Positions 2,687 to 5,878 of a DNA stretch of 5,878 nt are shown here, piece by piece. The notes under the pieces were generated by a model. That model was not told where the DNA came from. It searched no databases and worked only from the letters and a program-made list of their open reading frames with translations. The position numbers were made by a program, and so were the translations under genes. How positions within the stretch are numbered: the first letter of the stretch is position 1; each line of letters begins with the position of its first letter. The stretch covers positions 1 to 5,878 of the forward strand of contig JAGVXW010000080.1 of the NCBI GenBank assembly GCA_018303575.1, in the 5' to 3' direction. The stretch is from Candidatus Woesearchaeota archaeon. Lineage in GTDB: Archaea; Nanobdellota; Nanobdellia; Woesearchaeales; WJIZ01.

Positions 2687-5620
2687 CTACCCCTTCACAA
2701 CACCCATCGGCTTCAATTGGGCGACGAGCTTGCCGATGCCGGCCTCGTGGGAGACACGGACAACCTCATCCACATCCTTGTAGGCGAGCGGGGCTTCCTC
2801 GGTGATGCCTTTCCAGGACGCGGCCTTGATGTAGATCTGCTTGTTCTCGAGCTCGGCCTTGATGTCCTCGCTCCTCCAAGTTCTGTTGGCCTCGTGGCGG
2901 GACATGACGCGGCCAGCGCCGTGAGCCGTCGAGCCGAAGCTCTCCTTCATCGCCTTCTCCGTGCCGACAAGAACGTAGCTTGAGGTGCCCATGCTTCCGG
3001 GGATGAAGATCGGCTGGCCGGTCTTCTGGTATTTTTTGGGCAGCTCCTTCCTTCCCGGGCCGAAGGCGCGCGTGGCTCCTTTCCTGTGCACCCAGGCGGT
3101 GAACTTCTCGCCATCCGCCTCATGCTCCTCCACTTTGGCGATGTTATGGCAGACGTCATAGACGGTGTGGAGTTCGACAGCATCGCCAAAGATTTCCTTG
3201 AATGCCTTCCTCGCCTGGTGGCCGATCATATGGCGGTTGGACCAGGCGAAGTTCGCTGCCGCGCACATGGCCTTGTAATATTCGTGGGCGAGATGGCTGT
3301 CTGAGGGCGCGTAGATGAGATCCTTTTCCGGGAGTTCGGCGACAATTTCCGGAAAGGCTTCCTCCAGCTTCCTGAGATAGTCGGTGCAGACCTGGTGGCC
3401 GAGGCCGCGACTGCCGCAGTGGATGAGGATGACGACTTGCCCTTCTTTTTCGATGCCGAAGGCCTTGGCGATCTCCTTGTCGAAAATCTTCCCAACATAC
3501 TGCACCTCGAGAAAATGATTGCCGGCGCCGAGGGTGCCAATCTGGGCGCGGCCCCTGTTCTTGGCTTCATTGCTGACGAGTTTCGGATCAGCGCCTTCCA
3601 TCCTGCCGTGCTCTTCGCAGTTTTCAACATCATCCTCGACGCCATAGCCTTTCTTCACCATCCACGGCGCGCCTTCCTTCAGAAGCTCGTCCATCTCCTC
3701 GATAGTTAGTCTTAATGTTGCCTTCGCGCCTACACCTGGAGGGATGCGCGCGAACAAGCGGTCAAGGAGAGGCTTGATTTTGGGTAACACGTTCTCGCGA
3801 GTGAGGTTCGAAGTTAAGAGGCGGACTCCGCAATTGGAGACGACAACGCCATCCGCGATGAAAGAGTGGGTTTCTGGAATAGTAAAATCGTATACATTTC
3901 CGGTATAGGGTTGAAGGGCTGCATCTTCAAGAGCGTCAAAAAAGCACCCATTCCTTTGGTGCTCGGCTTCCCGCTTTTTCACATATTCCTCAAAGCTGTC
4001 AAAGTCCAGGTTAATGCGTTGCCCTGCATTACCATAATAATGGCGCTCGATGAAACGCGCGTTCACAGGAGCAGAAGCAAAGAGCGCCTGCACCTCACGC
4101 AATGACAGCCCTTTCATTCGGTAGGCCTTGACCTTGCTGGCTATTTCCCGGCGGCGGAGGGTTATCCTTTTTTTCTCCCGGATATAGAGCAAGGCGATAT
4201 CGGCAAGAAGGCTGCGCTTGGGGTTATACGCGAATCCGATGTGGGACCAGAGCCGCATCAGATTCTCTTCCTGTGCTGAAATCAGAATCTTCAGGCGCTT
4301 TGTTTCCCCAAAGCGGTTATGGAAATCGTCGCGCTCCTGCAGATGATACGTCTCGATGCCAAGGTCCTCAAGGAGGAGCATCAGCTGTATGGCAAAGGCC
4401 CTGCCTGATTTTATAGCGGCGGCATTCTTGTTGATGGAAAGGGTGGGACAGCCAAATCCGGTCTTGGTATGGGTTCTTGGACTAGAGAGCTCCGCCCCAA
4501 AAAAGCCCGACAAGAAGAGGCGCTTTATCCACAAAGGAGCAGAAGTCAGCCATTCTGGAAGAAGATATGGAGTTACGGCCTTGTCTCCTTTGGGGTATCC
4601 TAAACTATAAAAGAGATTGGCAAGGGAACGTGAAGCGCAATGCAGCCCATAATTGTTGGCTGTGAACTCCACGAGGCCGTAACGCGTCGGGATTGCGTGA
4701 TTCCGGGTCCTCCCGTAAATCTTGGACTGGAATCCCAGCGACGCAAGATCCTGCTGGACGAGAAGAAGGGCCTCCTTTGAGCCATAGCTGTTCACATACC
4801 CCTTGTTCCCTGAAAAGTAAATAGAGCCGTCTCCGAGGAGATAGCCGAATAATCGCGCAAGGAGGGGCATTTGGGGATGGGAAAGATGGAGAGGGAGCAG
4901 GCCTCTCTCTGTCAGCGCGTCTTTTTGCTGGCCTTTGAAGGAGGATTCTGGCACAAGGAGGCGCTCCGCAGGCGGCGCATGGGCGACGCCTTCAAAAGGA
5001 TAGATCGCGATCTTATCGCCTTTTTTGAGCTCTCCGGCGGGCTTCATGCCGTGCTCTGTCAGAATCGGATGTTCGGGTGTCGCCTTAAGAGCAAAACCCA
5101 GCGCAGTCCGAAGAGAGACAAGCTTTCCGTCGGAGGCCTTCTTCATGAAAAAAGATGGCTTTTTGGCGGCGAAGATTTTTTTCTCCTGGTCAAAAGAGGC
5201 CAAGGAAGTCAAAGCGATCTTCGACTTTAAGGCAAGAGGATGCTGATTTTGATCAATCTCGACAAATTCTTGCTCAAACTCCTGAATAAGTTTATAATGG
5301 CCCAGATCAGACAAGACACGGGCGCCTTCCGGAAGGCAGTTGATATCGAAACCGACTCCCCCCGGCGAGATGCACCCTTCCTTCTTGTCAATCGCCGCAA
5401 CTCCGCCGATGCTGAAGCCATAGCCCTGGTGCGCGTCGGGCATCATGATGCTCCAGCCCTTGATTCCGGGGAGCGCGGCGACATTGATGCCCTGCTGGAT
5501 GCACCGGTCTTTTTCGAGCTGCTCCATGATCTTCTCAGAGGCGAAAATCTTGACCGGGACGTTCATCTTGCCTTCCTTCTCGACGAGATAGGAATAGTTG
5601 TTGAGTTTTTTCAGCTTCAT
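2687..5620 (-). CDS. rtcB: tRNA-splicing ligase RtcB precursor, interrupted in frame by an intein
   Basis: The 977-residue precursor consists of a 94-residue N-extein, a 502-residue intein and a 381-residue C-extein. The spliced product of 475 residues matches the usual RtcB length of about 480. RtcB joins 2',3'-cyclic phosphate (3'-phosphate) and 5'-OH RNA ends using GTP and Mn2+, in tRNA splicing and RNA repair, in the cytosol. In spliced numbering, metal and nucleotide motifs are PDAHQGYGFSIGG (61-73), GFDIN-CGVR (Asp92, Cys95), GAGNHFLE (Asn199, His200, Glu203), HCGSRGLGH (His232), YDVCHN (His323), HRKGATRAFGPG (343-354) and STAHGAGR with the predicted guanylylated His398. The protein ends in LKPMGVVKG, a typical RtcB terminus. 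All catalytic residues are present. The start ATG at 5620 overlaps the archease stop as ATGA, implying an operon with translational coupling. No strong Shine-Dalgarno sequence precedes it. Confidence 0.97.
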   Translation of the reverse strand: MKLKKLNNYSYLVEKEGKMNVPVKIFASEKIMEQLEKDRCIQQGINVAALPGIKGWSIMMPDAHQGYGFSIGGVAAIDKKEGCISPGGVGFDINCLPEGARVLSDLGHYKLIQEFEQEFVEIDQNQHPLALKSKIALTSLASFDQEKKIFAAKKPSFFMKKASDGKLVSLRTALGFALKATPEHPILTEHGMKPAGELKKGDKIAIYPFEGVAHAPPAERLLVPESSFKGQQKDALTERGLLPLHLSHPQMPLLARLFGYLLGDGSIYFSGNKGYVNSYGSKEALLLVQQDLASLGFQSKIYGRTRNHAIPTRYGLVEFTANNYGLHCASRSLANLFYSLGYPKGDKAVTPYLLPEWLTSAPLWIKRLFLSGFFGAELSSPRTHTKTGFGCPTLSINKNAAAIKSGRAFAIQLMLLLEDLGIETYHLQERDDFHNRFGETKRLKILISAQEENLMRLWSHIGFAYNPKRSLLADIALLYIREKKRITLRRREIASKVKAYRMKGLSLREVQALFASAPVNARFIERHYYGNAGQRINLDFDSFEEYVKKREAEHQRNGCFFDALEDAALQPYTGNVYDFTIPETHSFIADGVVVSNCGVRLLTSNLTRENVLPKIKPLLDRLFARIPPGVGAKATLRLTIEEMDELLKEGAPWMVKKGYGVEDDVENCEEHGRMEGADPKLVSNEAKNRGRAQIGTLGAGNHFLEVQYVGKIFDKEIAKAFGIEKEGQVVILIHCGSRGLGHQVCTDYLRKLEEAFPEIVAELPEKDLIYAPSDSHLAHEYYKAMCAAANFAWSNRHMIGHQARKAFKEIFGDAVELHTVYDVCHNIAKVEEHEADGEKFTAWVHRKGATRAFGPGRKELPKKYQKTGQPIFIPGSMGTSSYVLVGTEKAMKESFGSTAHGAGRVMSRHEANRTWRSEDIKAELENKQIYIKAASWKGITEEAPLAYKDVDEVVRVSHEAGIGKLVAQLKPMGVVKG
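3833..5338 (-). other. RtcB intein with LAGLIDADG homing endonuclease domain
   Basis: A 502-residue intein lies between Asn94 and the +1 Cys of RtcB, within GFDIN/CGVRLL. Splicing block A is CLPEGARVL with nucleophile Cys1. Block B holds ATPEHPIL (Thr87, His90). Block F is VYDFTIPETHSF (482-493; Asp484, His491). It ends VVVSN with terminal Asn502, followed by Cys+1. The penultimate residue is Ser instead of the common His. The endonuclease part has two LAGLIDADG motifs: LFGYLLGDG (163-171, acid Asp170) and FLSGFFGAE (275-283, acid Glu283). Both acids remain, so cleavage activity is possible. Residues about 395-435 look like a helix-turn-helix DNA-binding add-on. From memory, Pyrococcus and Methanocaldococcus RtcB proteins carry inteins at this same site. 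The frame is intact and no block is missing, so splicing looks functional. Confidence 0.95.
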
Positions 5621-5878
5621 ATGTCCAATACCATTTGAATCGTGACCTGGCCTTTCTCCTCTTTAATAAACATGTCGCTATAGGTTGGGGCCTTCACCTG
5701 CGTTTTGATCTCGTACCCTTCAGCGGCGTCTCCAGTGAGGGTTGCCTTAAGCGAGTATCCCTCTGCCGAACGGGAGATTTTCAGCGATTCGACGCCGGAG
5801 AGCAGGAATCCCTCTGTGTCAATCAGATACACCAGCTTCGCGATGAGGTCGAAGAGCAGGGATTCCTTTTTCCTGGCC
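5617..5878 (-). CDS. Archease, RtcB-activating chaperone, C-terminal part (5' end outside window)
   Basis: The minus-strand frame is open from the right edge to the stop at 5617-5619, giving 86 C-terminal residues of a protein that is normally about 140. Recognisable archease features are ESLLFDLIAKLVYLIDTEGFL near the visible start, the KAPTYSDM segment (conserved K-A-x-T-Y-x-D-M), and the terminal VLDI, whose Asp matches the conserved metal-binding aspartate close to the archease C-terminus. Archease promotes RtcB guanylylation and allows multiple turnover. Its stop overlaps the rtcB start by four bases (ATGA), and co-location with rtcB is a known pairing across archaea and some bacteria, which supports both calls. 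An internal GTG at 5832 is not the start, since homologous sequence continues upstream to the window edge. The operon promoter is not in the window. Confidence 0.93.
   Translation of the reverse strand, partial: ARKKESLLFDLIAKLVYLIDTEGFLLSGVESLKISRSAEGYSLKATLTGDAAEGYEIKTQVKAPTYSDMFIKEEKGQVTIQMVLDI

Noticed and set aside
2717..5246. Several plus-strand open frames of 70-120 codons (for example 2717-2983, 3395-3709, 4871-5230)
   Set aside because: All lie antisense to the well-supported rtcB-intein coding frame, have no start signals, and translate to sequences without recognisable motifs.
3833..5338. Intron or independent homing endonuclease gene inside rtcB
   Set aside because: The frame is continuous and has splicing blocks A, B, F and G plus Cys1, Asn502 and Cys+1, so it is an intein rather than an intron.

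Overview
The window looks archaeal. Three genes have a TATA-like box about 25-28 bp upstream of their start codon, which predicts leaderless transcripts. At the right edge an archease gene overlaps a full-length RtcB RNA ligase gene, and the RtcB gene carries an intein at the active-site cysteine. A membrane protein has a single anchor and several N-glycosylation sequons. The compact layout with unassigned small proteins would suit an uncultivated archaeal lineage such as DPANN, but I cannot fix the lineage from the sequence alone.

Layout, left to right. (1) 1-363 (+): C-terminal 120 residues of a YrdC/Sua5-family threonylcarbamoyl-AMP synthase, the first step of tRNA t6A modification. It is cut by the left edge. 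(2) 329-982 (-): a complete HAD-superfamily hydrolase whose 3' end overlaps the YrdC gene tail to tail by 35 bp. (3) 983-1058: a 76-bp divergent promoter region with one TATA box on each strand. (4) 1059-1688 (+): a small calcineurin-like metallophosphoesterase. (5) 1689-1844: a non-coding gap with a three-way-junction fold, an oligo-T stretch and a promoter. (6) 1845-2636 (+): an unrecognised single-pass membrane protein with a Pro/Ala/Thr-rich stalk and a predicted extracytoplasmic domain. (7) 2525-2667: a large nested palindromic element that covers the last 35 codons of that gene and the convergent gap. (8) 2687-5620 (-): rtcB with a 502-residue LAGLIDADG intein (3833-5338). (9) 5617-5878 (-): the C-terminal 86 residues of archease, overlapping the rtcB start as ATGA and cut by the right edge.

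The clearest functional unit is archease-rtcB: archease activates RtcB turnover, and RtcB joins tRNA halves and other broken RNAs. The intein sits directly before the metal-binding cysteine, so RtcB cannot be active before splicing. YrdC also acts on tRNA, but nothing here links it to rtcB beyond proximity.

The least explained feature is a pair of structured palindromic elements on either side of the membrane protein gene. Each contains a hairpin of the form TTTTGCCNCGCAAAA, and the flanking base pairs differ but stay paired. The second element has a 21-bp interrupted outer stem enclosing two further junctions, and it is translated in frame as the protein's C-terminal tail.
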